NCBI GenBank assembly: GCA_018398805.1
Contig: JAGFBZ010002341.1
Location: 186,001 to 250,000 of the forward strand
Source of the DNA: Hirundichthys speculiger
Taxonomy: Eukaryota; Chordata; Actinopteri; Beloniformes; Exocoetidae
DNA length: 64,000 bases
Direction of reading: 5' to 3'
Positions 1 through 11,422 of this stretch are shown here, in pieces. The first letter of the stretch is position 1; every line of letters starts with the position of its first letter. The notes under the pieces were generated by a model. That model searched no databases. It was given only the letters and a program-made list of their open reading frames with translations, and had not been told where the DNA came from. The position numbers and the translations under genes were made by a program.

Positions 1-2076
1 ATGTCGAGCAAAAAAAGAAAATGGTCGGAGAAAGCAGGTTCAGAAAATAAATGATAAATACAATCAATAATCAGTAAGGTATGTGATTCATGCAGTTCAT
101 GCATTGCATTGGTTTTGTTCTTTGAACTTTGAACTTGTTAATGCACGGTTCATTGTGTGCAGCAGTAAAACATTTAGCTATGTCTTGAATTTGAAAAAAA
201 TCATATTTTATTTTACAATAAAGAAGGATTTGGTGAATGTGCATAGGGGTCCAGTACCTCCAACAAGGTTAAGAACCACTGATGTAGATGAAAGACGTGT
301 GATCTTTGACAGTCCATGAGGAGACATTATATTTAAATTAACTAAAATGTCACCCAACTACAAATCTAGCAATCCCTCCCCTTCCTCACATGTCAGGTTA
401 AAGCACATATTACTACCTCCATATAACTGCCTACCTGGTGGACATCCCAATACCGATGTCAAGACTCATCTTGTACTAGACCAAGGTAGTCTGGATAGTG
501 TCACGGCGGCAGTGTATAACCCTGGATGGTGGACCAAGGACCTTCCACTCACTGCATTTCAACACCCCGCCACCAAGAGCTTACATTTCTGACGATCAGC
601 ATGTCGTGACTGCAAGTTGAAAAGGTTTTATTTCTTTATGTTCGCTTTAAGAATCTGTGATCGATGCAAAGCGGCAAGAATTTCGGCAGGAAATAACAGC
701 CTGCTATGTCTGAGCGCTGAGCATCCAGATGTTGCTTAAAGGAACATTACAAAAAAAAGGAAAAAAAAATGCACATCCATAGCCTGTTACATCTCAAGAC
801 ATCTCAAGAACTGACACCGAAGCCTGGGTTTAAATTCCTGGCTTTCATTGGTAAACAAGAAAACCTGAACACCCATGCCAGAGTCTTATAATATGCAGTC
901 ACACATAAATCAGTGCTACTGGTTCGATCTCCATGCTGAACTGTCCTTGGGTCCACCGCCTCCACTGCAAAAATCCAGTCACTAAGATCACAAACGCTCC
1001 CTCATCTCCAGTTCCACGCCCGAATAAACAAAGAGAGTTGAGCCACGACGGATGTCCAGTCCACAACCTATGCCAAATCAATATGCAGAGTGTAATGATC
1101 TGCTCTGACGACATCTGAGGGGAAAAGCCAGAAAAGGTTGCTCCGCTTTGCCCTCCAGCGCAACGGCGCAGGCGTTTATCACACGGAGCGCTAAGCGCTC
1201 ATATTTAGTTTCCATCTGTTGGGCTCCCTCGCTAGCCTCTCTTTCATGAACTGGTATTATATGGGTTTTAAAGCTGGGCTCAACTGGAGTGAACGGGATT
1301 ATAAAAGGATCACGCTGAGGCAGGCTATAACTGGACTGAATGGGTCTGCATCTAATGGACTGCACTGAAGGTGCCCGCTTTCACTCTGATCGCCTCGAGA
1401 TGACTTTTGTTAGGAATTAGCAGTAGCGGCGTACAAACTCAATGAATTTAATTACTGAAGAACCTCTGTCACAAAAGATGGAGAGTTAAAACAGCACAGA
1501 GGAACTTTTGCAGTTTTTAGCACTCAAGGTGCTCATTTTTTTCCTCCGTCATTACTTTCTTGAGTCAGCCGCCTCTGCAAAGACGCCCACGGTAGCTGAA
1601 ACTGATATTTCCACAGCAACATGAGTCCTTCGTGCTTGTTTTAAAGCAAATTAAATGTTATTTATCAAATAGTATTTGCATTGTTATCAGTTAATCCTAA
1701 TTCCGTGAACTACGTGCAAACTTTACTCAAACAAGTGACTGAATACTGAAATTAGCACCGATGTCGGCGCTCGTATTAGAAACAATTTTGAATGAAGTTG
1801 AGACCTTAAGAAGTAAATCATGTGATCCTGAAGGATTCACAGCCCTGATAAACAACAAAAAAATTAAAATATTAGTGAGAAGTGTGCGTTCAAGCGTTTA
1901 GACTTTTGAAAATGAACTAAGCCGGTCATGAGACCGTCTCCATACGCTCAGAAACGCCCACCACCCTTCCTGAGACCCTCTTCCTCCATCCCCTCCTGGT
2001 CTTCCGCTCTTTCCCCACTCCCCCCATCTCCCCTCCCACATCTCCTTTTTTCTTCTCTTTGTGGCTGCTTTGGCAG
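1..2076. other. no gene recognised
   Basis: I see no convincing coding exon, RNA gene or named repeat here. The open frames are short and lack recognisable motifs. The sequence is mixed AT-rich, typical of fish intergenic or intronic DNA. A pyrimidine-rich run from about 1960 leads into the candidate exon at 2077. Confidence 0.5.
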
Positions 2077-2232
2077 CGCGGCCACAGTTACCATGGAGAC
2101 GGGATCCCCCCCACCACCACCACCGCCCCCATCCCCAGTTAATAACTGTGCTGCGGTTGGTGGGGGGTCAGTCTCCTCCACCACCACCATCATCACCACC
2201 ATCACCGGCGCTGCATCAGGGCCTAATCTGAG
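2077..2232 (+). CDS. candidate exon with start codon, Pro/Ser/Thr-rich N-terminus, product unknown
   Basis: A long pyrimidine tract ends in TTTGGCAG at 2076 and reads as a splice acceptor. The following exon has a good Kozak ATG at 2093 (GTTACCATGG). It encodes METGSPPPPPPPP, then an Asn/Cys/Ala stretch and a Ser/Thr/Ile-rich, Gly-rich run of about 46 residues, leaving the exon at AG|GTGACA (2232/2233) in phase 2. I do not recognise the protein and see no following exon in the window. The region is low in complexity (CCA and ACC repeats), so a chance open frame is quite possible. If real, it would be the N-terminal disordered tail of a plus-strand gene with a very long first intron. Confidence 0.25.
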
Positions 2233-2251
2233 GTGACACCGCCAATGTCCT

Positions 2252-2455
2252 CACACACACACACACACGTCAACACAGACAGGCATCACACATTCACAAG
2301 AACCCACTGAGAGGAATGTGTGCACACACACAAACACACACAACCCCCAGCCCGCTCCCACCACCACCACGCTCATTCACATAATTCACATCACAGGTTC
2401 CCATTAGGAGCACACACACACACACTGAGACACGCTCACAAACACACACACTTGA
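2252..2455. repeat. CA-rich microsatellite cluster
   Basis: Three imperfect (CA)n tracts sit at about 2252-2268, 2322-2342 and 2411-2452, separated by CAC/CATT-rich spacers. Histidine- and threonine-rich open frames in this stretch are by-products of the repeat. Confidence 0.85.
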
Positions 2456-3061
2456 GCATCCAGGCCCAAAGTTTCTCCGCTCCTCCTTTGAAAACAAGAC
2501 AAAGAGACGAGCACAGGCTCTGAGTTTTTTAGCTGAAAGATCCACTTTGGTTTCAGCCGTTCGAGCGCCTGCTCCAAGTGTGTCCGCATGGACGTTACTA
2601 AATGGTTGTTTCACTGGTTGACAGCAGACTGAAAACCGCACTGGGTGAAGCTGATTGTCCGTCCTCCCGGTTCAGTCTCAGGCATGAAAACCCTCTTGTG
2701 GCCGTAGAAACTATGACAGGAGGGAAGGAAGAGAGTCTGCAACCATCCACAGAGGGAGGAGGTCAGGCTGGCTGGAACACCGGTCAAATCTGCCATTTCT
2801 GGTAAAGCAAACCTCTGGAAAGGAAGCTACAACTGAGCCAGCTGAAGCTGCACTAAAACAAGTAAACCAGCGCTCAACAAACCTGTGAGCGATTGAACGG
2901 CAGGTACGAACGTCTTTAGACTCATCAGTAATGGATCCGTCGCCACATATTTCCCAAAGCAAAGCAAAACATTATATTTACATTCAACAGAAGATGTTAT
3001 TTCATTAATTATTTAATAACTGCTCGCTCAGCTTCCAAACCCTCTTTTCCTGCAACCTGCC

Positions 3062-3205
3062 CTCCAACAGGAAGCTCGCCGGATTGATCCCCAGTCCCGT
3101 ACGGGTGTCCTTGAGCAGGACACTGACCCACACATGGCCCCCACTGTCCCAGCCAGTGAGGGGTCTTATAGTAGTTCTCATAGAGCCTGTATAAAATGCA
3201 GAATA
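3062..3205 (+). repeat. SINE-like fragment
   Basis: The segment carries GGATTGATCCCCAGTCC, like a decayed tRNA-type B box. It is followed by TGTCCTTGAGCAGGACACTGA, the body motif also seen near 19.3 kb. The pattern fits an old, truncated fish tRNA-derived SINE of the same broad class as the better copy at 10.23 kb. Confidence 0.5.
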
Positions 3206-4021
3206 TGACGCATCACAGTGGAAACCCCTAAAAAAAAAAAGAGAAATTCATGAAAAATTCATCCCAGCCTCCAGGGCTTACATGCTCCAACATTCCTCCA
3301 GAAGGATCCTGCGTAGGATCTTTACGTAGTTTAGACTAAATTCGTTTCAACAAACCACCAAAAACTGATCTGAAATCCACTCGGTGAACCTCAGATGTCA
3401 GACGTTGCAAATCTTAGTTACGGTATTTCCCAAACTTTCATGTTAAAGATACGTATGAAAGTCAAAAGAAGTTAAAACCTACATCCTTTGCTTAAGCGCC
3501 ACAAAGAAGAAACGTTTGTAGGTAAGATACAGCGAGTTTTGGAGAATAAACAAGTGAACGATTGAATCGTGCCTCCGAAGCCACGGCAGTTTGACAGACG
3601 AGTCAACAGTCAGCTTTGCTCGGGTCACCTACATCGATTGGATGGTGTTGAGTCCAGTCACCTCCACAGCTCATTCAGATGTTTGGTTTTAATGTGAGAG
3701 TGTTTAATGAATTGTTAACTATCAGTGCAGCAGGAGGATTTCTTAGAAAAAGATGTCCTACCCCACCGTTCTCCAAGCAAACCTCATGTATCGAAGACAT
3801 TTTTGTGCACTTGAGCTCTTTAAGTTAAAAAGAAATGCAGCATCCTTTTAGGCAATGCTTTGTTCTTCCATCCTTGAGCTTCAAAAAAAAAAAAAATAGT
3901 ATCAATATGTGGGTCAAGTGCATTTTTAGATTATTTTGAAGGACACAGTGGATTAAAAGGACTCGAGTTTGTTGATGATGAATGTTTAAGGTGCAGAGAA
4001 TCTATAAGTGTGTCTGGAATA
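3206..4021. other. no gene recognised
   Basis: No coding exon, RNA gene or recognisable repeat was seen, apart from short A runs at about 3230 and 3884. Confidence 0.5.
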
Positions 4022-5264
4022 CACCACATTGCCAAAAGTATTTGCTCACCCATCCAAATTATCAGAATCAGGTGTTCCAATCACTTCCATGGCCACAGGT
4101 GTATAAAATTAAGCACCTAGACATGCAGACTGTTTCTAGAAACATCTGTGAAAGAATGAGTCACTCTCAGGAGCTCAGTGAATTCCAGCGTGAAACTGTT
4201 ATAGGATGATACCTGTGAAACAAATCCAGTGGTGAAATTTCCTCTCTCCTGAAATATTCCACAGTCAACTGTCAGCTGTATTATAAGGAAAAGGAAATGG
4301 AAGTGTTTGGGAACGACAGCAACTCAGCCATGAAGTGGTAGGACAGGTAAACTGAGGGGGCGGGGTCAGAGGATGATGAAGAACATTGTGTGAAGAGGTC
4401 ACCAACTTTCTGCAGAGTCAATCACTACAGACCTCCAAACTTCATGTGGCCTTCAGATTAGCTCAACAACAGAGCAGAGAGCTTCATGAATGGGTTTCCA
4501 TGGTGGAGCAGCTGCATCCAAGCCAGACATCACCAAGAACAATGCAAAGTGTCAGATGCAGTGGTGTAAAGCAGCCACCACTGGACTCTAGAGCAGTGGA
4601 GGAACGTTCTCTGGAGGGAAGAATCACACTTCTCCATCTGATAATCTGATGAAAGAGTCTGGGTTTGGTGGTTTCCAGGAGAACGGTACTGGTCTGACTG
4701 CATTGATCCAAGTGTAAAGTTTGGTGGAGGGGGGAAATTATGGTGTGGGGTTGTTTTTCAGGATCTGGGCTTGGCCCCTTAGTTCCAGTGAAAGGAACTC
4801 TGAATGCTCCAGCATACCAAGACATTTTGGACAATTCCATGCTCCCAACTTTGTGGGAACAGTTTGGAGCTGGTCCCTTCCTCTTCCAACATGACTGAGC
4901 ACCAGTGCACAAAGCAAGGTCCATAAAGACATGGATGGAAGAGTCTGGTGTGGATGAACTTGACTGGCCTGCACAGAGTCCTGACCTCAACCTGATAGAA
5001 GACCTTTGGGATGAATTAGAGCAGAGACTGAGAACCAGACCTTCTGGTCCAACATCAGTGTTTGACCTCACAAATGTTCTTTTGGAAGAATGGACAAAAA
5101 TCCCCATAAACACACTCCTAAACCTTGTGGACAGCCTTCCCAGAAGAGTTGAAGCTGTTCTAGGCTGCAAAGGGTGGAGGCACGTCATATTGATTAGGAA
5201 TGGGAGGAGCTAAAGCTCATATGTGAGTCAAGGCAGGTGAGCCAATACTTTTGGCAATATAATG
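4022..5264 (+). mobile_element. Tc1-like transposon, decayed full-length copy
   Basis: The element is flanked by TA (4020-4021 and 5265-5266). Its ends match as inverted repeats around ATTGCCAAAAGTATTTGCTCACC on the left and GGTGAGCCAATACTTTTGGCAAT on the right. The interior encodes remnants of a plus-strand DDE transposase. The clearest is the C-terminal part from about 4905, with [16 protein letters not shown], the motif that surrounds the catalytic glutamate, followed by an SLPRRVEAV tail. Stops and frameshifts break the rest, so it cannot make a working enzyme. A shorter relative lies in the opposite orientation at 34.87-35.66 kb. Confidence 0.85.
4905..5213 (+). pseudogene. Tc1-like transposase, C-terminal fragment
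   Basis: This open segment of about 100 residues is the C-terminal third of a Tc1-type DDE transposase. It reads [15 protein letters not shown], then [16 protein letters not shown] (the last Glu being the third catalytic acid), then [25 protein letters not shown]. The segment carrying the first two catalytic aspartates lies upstream but is broken by stops and frame changes. The part immediately 5' reads as FQHD* followed by APVH, a nonsense change right at the second catalytic block. It is a dead remnant inside the element at 4022-5264. Confidence 0.8.
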
Positions 5265-5266
5265 TA

Positions 5267-6520
5267 GATCTGGATTTGCAGATACTGCAGTCATAGTTGC
5301 TCTATAACAGGAATATGTGATCATTACATTTCAAATTTAAAAAGATCTCCCATGCCTGTATAAATGATAATCATAATTTGTTATTTCTTGGCTTTTCACG
5401 TATAAATGCATGCATTCATTCAGTCAGTTTTACACAAGCAACTGGTTCTTTGTTGAAAAATCAAACATGCGCTCACATCAACCCAACTTCCACGGAACGA
5501 TGACAGACTTGGCTGGTGCTGATATAATCTCAGGACTCACAGCAGGTGGGTGTATCTGTTTATACACACAATTAACTGTCTGAGTTCTCTGGAAATAAAT
5601 ACGCCGGCAGCGTGTTCATGATTACATGCTGGCATGTTCAACTATCGGAAAAAACATTTATACTCAAAACACGGACTACATAGTAACAAAACTCAAAAAT
5701 GGCCACCAAAAGGTTTGGAGTTTTGTTTCTTTTAAGAGTCGAAAGGCTTCCACTGTGGAAAAGATTTAAAAAAAAATAACAAGATTTAGTTAAACATCAA
5801 GAATCGGATGAAATATTTCAGGCTGCCGTTGAGTAAAAACAGGAAGCACCGTGAGGGTCATGTTCTTTGAGTTTTCCAGCGTGATGAACATGGAAAAACT
5901 CCACAAGGTACATATTATCTTGTACAGCTCCATGCGACATATTACCTTCTGCAACTAGATGCGACACATTAACTTACAGATGGATGCAACATATTAATCA
6001 ACATGGAGCAGAAAACAGACAGACGCCTGCAGAACCACCTGGATCACAGGGAGCCACAAAGGGACTGAACTATCGCTGTTTTGCACATCTTCCATCAGTC
6101 TGTGGTGGAGACCCAGAAGCTGAACTGATAAAGGGCTGGCTCTGAGCTGGGAAAAGTTCTGGAGCTTCCGGAAATTACTGCGCAAAGACGGAAATCTCGC
6201 AAGCTGTTAAAAATAATGGACAACACTGCGCATCCTCTACACAACACAAGCGTTTAAACAAAAGCTGTTTGCTGAAATACAGACCTCTGTAGATCATTCC
6301 TGCCTACAAAATGAGGCTTTCTAAGGTGACTTCGCTTTCTTTTCCTTTAGGTAAGAATAAAAGCCTGGAAAAAACCCTGACAACAAAGCAACAAAGCCGT
6401 TTGTCAGTTCTGGCTAGCAGTGGAATGACTAATAAGCTAATAAACAATATGCAACGCTACAAACTGTAGCTGTACTGCACACATTCAGATTCACACGTGC
6501 ACTGAAGTTTTTGAAATATT
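5267..6520. other. no gene recognised
   Basis: I see no exon-like open frame, RNA gene or clear repeat in this stretch. Confidence 0.5.
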
Positions 6521-6523
6521 ATT

Positions 6524-6960
6524 AAATTCAATTCAATTTTATTTATATAGCGTCTGTTACAACGTCAACTGTCTCTAAGCGCTTTACAGAGACCTAGAGC
6601 ATGACCCCCGAGCAAATATCATTAACTAAAATTATAATATTAAATCCTAATCAAGGATAATGGTAAGTAAAAAAAAAAGTCCCACAGAGGGAGAAAGAAA
6701 AAAACCTTTAAGCCAAACAGTGGCAAGGAAAAACTCCACTTTAAGAGGAAGAAACCTTGAGCAGGATCTGGATCATATGGGGGGACCTTCCTGCTGAAGA
6801 CCAGCCGGGTAAAGAAAGAAAAAGAGAGAAGACAGGACAGAAAGAGGAGAGCACACAAATGACTGAATGAAATGACTATATAAACAGATGCAGGTAGCAG
6901 CACTGAGGTGAGATGGTCAGAGGACTAGATCACCGGTCACCACACCAGCCGGCACCCTGA
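6524..6960 (-). repeat. non-LTR retrotransposon 3' tail (copy 1)
   Basis: Read on the minus strand, this ends in the TTGAATTGAATT-type tail found in many fish LINE families. It is preceded by CTGTAAAGCGCTTAGAGACA and a block with TCTTCCTCTTAAAGTGG and TTTTTCCTTGCCACTG. The same arrangement recurs on the plus strand at 36.16-37.04 and 55.6-56.59 kb. No reverse transcriptase survives in this copy. The clade is not certain; an L2/Rex1-like family is my guess. Confidence 0.7.
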
Positions 6961-7037
6961 ACACACCTACACACACAGGTGTGGATGTGTTCGGGTCGCT
7001 GCATGTGTGTGCAAATCTGTGTTCAGTTTTTAATTTT

Positions 7038-7150
7038 TTTACATTAAATCAAATTTATTTATAAAGCCCTTTTCATACCGAAAGTAACACAAAGTGCTTT
7101 ACATAATAAAAACAATCATTAAAACAACAGCAACAACAACAACAACAAGA
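7038..7150 (-). repeat. short retroelement 3' tail plus (CAA)n
   Basis: AAATTTATTTATAAAGCCCTTTT and CAAAGTGCTTTACATAATAAAA read, on the minus strand, as the TAAAGCACTTTG end common to fish LINE/SINE tails. A short CAA tract (about 7127-7150) follows. Confidence 0.5.
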
Positions 7151-8470
7151 AAGAACAAAGACAACTTAAAAGCCATCACACACCCAAGGTTACGGCAGAA
7201 AAAAAAAAAGGAGTGGAAAGTTGCAAGATGAAACCGCATTTGGTTCACTAATTTCAACTCAGGCAAATGTAAGTTGGAATGAGTCCATGAATTCGGTGGG
7301 ATGATGTCGGAAAAAACTCAGTGAGCGTACTGGCAGTGATTCCTACGGCCTGCGGCTCAGTTACAGGACTGCTGAGCGCTGTTCAGTCCAGACGTGCCCC
7401 ACAGCTCATGAACTGGGCTAGACTTAGGTTTTGGCATGTGTAGTTTGAGCCAGATGTGGCCCAGATTTCATAGTTCTGACATGGGTTGCAGAAGGCCAGC
7501 TGTGGCCGAGGGGCCAAAAGAAACACAGGTTTGTGGCCATGTGTGGTGGATATGTGGTCAAGGCTAAGCGGCCACGCTCACCTTGAGTCAATGCTGTCAG
7601 TCAAAGACAAATTGTGGCCTAAACAAAAATGCAGATATGTGCCAAGTCTGGGCCAAACATTTTTTGCTCTCTGAGCTGAATCAGACCCTTTCTGACATGA
7701 TGGATCCTGTTTGTGATACGACTGCATGATGATGGATGGAGATGACATAATGAATCAGTATGTAGATTTACAGATGAGAAGAAGATCAAAGTAGCTCCCC
7801 TTCGGTCTGAAAAACAGCCACAGTTGTAAAACATCATCGTCACTGGTAATAAATACTGCGTCCAACAGTTTGGCATGAAGTCTCAAACATGCACACTTTC
7901 AGACAGTTAAAGTGGACCAAAACAAGTCAGTGAGCAAATGCATGGAAGCTAATGAACGACAGAAACTGGTCAATCAGTGAAATTAACGAAATCGTCACTA
8001 TCAGTAAAAGCCTGTCAGCCTCTTTAACAATGTTGGTCTGATGCTGGGATGAAGCACTGGTGGTCAAAGGTTGAGACATCCAGACAGAACAGGGAGGAGG
8101 ATGAGAGGGGTGAAACCAGAGAGGCTTTTAAAGTTTTATTAAACAGACAGAAACACAGAGACACTAAACTACTCAGATAACTCAATCCCATCCCTCCAGA
8201 TGTGTCTGTGTGTGTTGCAGCTTAAGATCAAGGCCAGTAAAATTCTGTCTTCCAGGACAATTCCAGACTAGTAAACACAAGCCAGAATCAGAGATATCTT
8301 ATCATCTTAAACTCCTAGAAAATGTTAATATTTTTAACTTATTTGTAAGTGTTGTTATTCTGTATTTGTGTGCAACAACATCTGAAATGAAACAAAAAAC
8401 AATCTGAAAATGAGCAGTTTGTAAATGTTGTTCAAATGCAAGAAATATACGGTATGAGGTTAATATATGT
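7151..8470. other. no gene; possible diverged repeat at 7390-7680
   Basis: No exon was recognised. Between 7390 and 7680 the words TGTGGCC, TGGGCC and GCCAAA recur many times, which suggests an old internally repetitive interspersed repeat rather than coding DNA. Confidence 0.4.
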
Positions 8471-10227
8471 TCCTGCATCGACGCAACGCCTTAGCTACGC
8501 TGTAAGTGTGAACGGTACGACGTAAGCTATGTTGTAGCATCACATACACCTGTCTCTAAATGTAACTGGTGTGTCACGACGACATGGACCACAGGACATG
8601 TGATTGGTCGATTCGTTCTTTTTCGTCTTTGCATTTCCCCGCCGCTAATTACAGCGTCTTTAAAAACAACTGATGCTGAACATTTATCAGCGCCAACCCA
8701 CGTAAAATATACTTTCTTTGCTCCTTTGCTATATCTGAGCTACGCATAGGAAGTAAACATAAAGGAAACTTGGCATTGCGAGCTACAGCGCTGCAGAAAC
8801 AAACCCACACTGCCATCTAGTGGTTGGTAGTGTTATTACAATAACGCACAAGCGTGAACACCCGAGATGGTGTTGGGGTTTTGCGTAGCCTTTATGCATA
8901 GCTGCTATGCAGAAGCATAAAATCAAACTTACGCCTTCGTTACTGGGCTAAAATAATCAATTTATCAGTCTCTGAAGAAAGGAATCAGTTTAATCAGTAT
9001 CTTTGCAATAATATACATGTGCATCCCTCCAGTCTTGACAAGTAAAAGCAAATGTGCTGCACCCAAGAAGAAAACAAGAAAAAAACAAAAAAAAAGCAAA
9101 GAACTGAAATGCGTGGGATGTAGAGAGATTTCTGGAAATCCCTTTCAATGTAAATGTTGTACTTTTCACAATAAAAGCTTTAAAGGTAGTGTAAGGGATT
9201 TTTTGGGATGGCATCACCTCCGCTGATACTTGAAACAAAGCATCAACAAAAGATGTAATACTAAATTATCCCTCCCAAGCCTCTCACTTAGCAATTGAAC
9301 ATCAGATTTTTATAACTTTTGGTTTGTTTATTGTACACCTCAGCAGAGACTGTCAGGTAGAAGCTTCAGTTAAAAGAAAAAAATATATATAACAGGAAAT
9401 TATGTTGTCGGTTTTGCAATTATTTAGTAGTGTGCAGATTGTAAAGTTAAGATGATGCCAGAGTCATGAAGCACACCAGGACAACAGATTAGCTCAATAC
9501 AGCAGACCGAGTTAAACTGTCAGTTGAATGTATAGTCAACACAGATGGCGCCGGGCTGGCCAAGCTGTTCTCAGGAGCGTGTTTGGGTGTGTGTCTAAAA
9601 GTGTATGCGTGCACATAAACAAGCTTCTGGTAAGTGTTTTTTTTTTTTTTTTTACCATCACATATATGTTATTTATTTATTTATTTCAACTTTCTTATCT
9701 CCAGCTCCATATTTTCCACCACCCACCTGATTCCCTTTTCGTGTTGAAGACGAACGGAGCAGATAAAGACAGAAAGTTAAAAAAAAAGAAGGAAGTGAAA
9801 GACAAGAAAGAGTCCACACAGCTGTCAAAACTACAGAATGTCTGTTGAAATGTAGTTCTCAGGCACGCCAAACCGGCCGAAAGTACATTCGGCGTGTTTT
9901 CACAGACAAAACAAAATGACAACCAGAACCAAATAACTGCATCTGGATTTGACAGCTGGACCTCTGGCGACCCGCCCAGAGTGTTACCCCGCCTTTCACA
10001 CGAAGAGAGCTGGTACGGTGTAGATGATGGGACGGATGTAGGGATTTGACGGTGTGAGCAGGTGGTTCAGTTAAAGCAAACTCTCAGTCCAAGAATGGAT
10101 CTGTCTGATAGAGGGAAACCCGAGTACTGGGGGGTGGTGTCCACTGGGCGGCAGCCCCGGTTGAAACCGCTCGTTACCGCTGCATTTGTAAACATCCAGT
10201 TTTAAAAGCGACTATGTCTCCAGGGTT
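8471..10227. other. no gene recognised
   Basis: No supported exon. The Lys-rich open frames near 9060 and 9780 come from A-rich stretches. A T run followed by ATTT repeats lies at about 9635-9690. Confidence 0.5.
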
Positions 10228-10470
10228 GGGTGGCTGTAGCTCGGTTGGTAGAGCGGGCCGTCCAGTCACTGGAGGGTTGGCGGTTCGATCCCAGTTTCAA
10301 CTGTCCACACTAACTTGCCCCCAGTGGGTCTGGCGGCACCTTGCATGGTAGCAGCCGCCCACTGGTGTGTATGAATGGGGCCATTCTAAACTGCTTTGAG
10401 GCCACCTTGATGGTGTGGATGAAGAGGTATATTGGTATATAAGTGCAGTCCATTTACCATGTGAACTCCC
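10228..10470 (+). repeat. tRNA-derived SINE
   Basis: The head looks like a tRNA, with an A-box-like TAGCTCGGTTGGTAGAGCG at about 10239 and a B box GGTTCGATCCC at about 10280. It is followed by a tRNA-unrelated body and the 3' end TATATAAGTGCAGTCCATTTACCAT. This is the standard structure of a Pol III-transcribed fish SINE. The body motif also resembles the fragments at 3.06 and 19.27 kb. It is not a functional tRNA gene: there is no acceptor stem or anticodon-arm pairing that I can confirm. Confidence 0.8.
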
Positions 10471-10976
10471 GCTGCCTTGGAAGGCGCCAATACAGCGCGA
10501 GCTTTAGGACAAATAGGGGAAAAATATCAGCGTGGTGAACCTCACATGAAAATCCAGGCTATGATCCCGTCAATTTGGAAAAGAACGGATCAACGCTGAC
10601 TGGGAGACCATCTTTAACTGGAACAACTGGGGGAAACCAATGCGGAGACAAAGACACATGTCTGTAAATCCCACATTTCTACTGTTGTATCTGCAGTTCC
10701 ATCCAGTGTTGCAAAGCCAGTGTTATTGCAAAACCATTTTTTTTTTTTTGGTTGTTTTTTTAAACGAGCAAACTAGACTACATGCATCATTATTTACTGC
10801 TTTAGCCTGAAAGTACCAAAAACCAAACGGTGTGAACGGTGTCAAGCTCAAGCTCCACCTCACACCAGGCCGGAAGTGTCGTCAGCATTGCCATCCATTC
10901 ACTTTTTTTTAATCTAACTTTTAACTTTTAACACTTTTCAAAGCATGGTACCAGTACGACGAAGGCACATCAGAAT
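10471..10976. other. no gene recognised
   Basis: Nothing supported beyond a T run at about 10737. Confidence 0.5.
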
Positions 10977-11414
10977 CAGCGTTGCCAGTTGTACAATAAT
11001 TATCGTATTTGTACGATAATTTGGCCCTCTGTACGATCAATAATCCAAAAAAGGGCCAAATGTACGATAATTTGACTATTTCACATTATTTCCTGCTGCA
11101 ACTGTCTGCCGGAGGTTTTTTTTTTTTTTTTGTGAACCCCGAAGGCATTTGTTCCCATGTGACATGTTTCCAGCCAATCATGCTTTGCTGAGCATGAGAT
11201 ATGAATGTTTGTCTAAGAACAACTAGCATGATAGGCTGAATGGGCTGAGTGGTCAGCTTCATTCGCTATTTAACACTAGAGTGATTAAATTTGATTAGAG
11301 CACATCAATGGGCTTGTTATTTTGGTTATGACAGATGTACGATCATTTCCCTCAAAATACGATAATTTTGAGTCTCTGGTAGGATAATCCCACATTTCCC
11401 ACCTGGCAACGCTG
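10977..11414. mobile_element. non-autonomous hAT-like MITE
   Basis: The terminal inverted repeats are CAGCGTTGCCAG and CTGGCAACGCTG. The flanking 8-mers ATCAGAAT (10969-10976) and ATCAGAAG (11415-11422) differ at one base, as expected for a hAT 8-bp target-site duplication. The interior is AT-rich with repeated TGTACGATAATTT words and no transposase. Confidence 0.8.
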
Positions 11415-11422
11415 ATCAGAAG

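Noticed and set aside
2294..2641. Cys/Val- and His/Thr-rich open frames
   Set aside because: They are translations of the CA microsatellites and change character with the repeat.
4484..5188. 234-codon minus-strand frame
   Set aside because: It is antisense to the Tc1 transposase remnant; the plus-strand frame carries the DDE-family motifs. The same holds for 34997-35551.
10228..10310. Possible tRNA gene
   Set aside because: It has A and B boxes but no confirmable cloverleaf, and it is followed by a SINE body and tail, so it is a tRNA-derived SINE.
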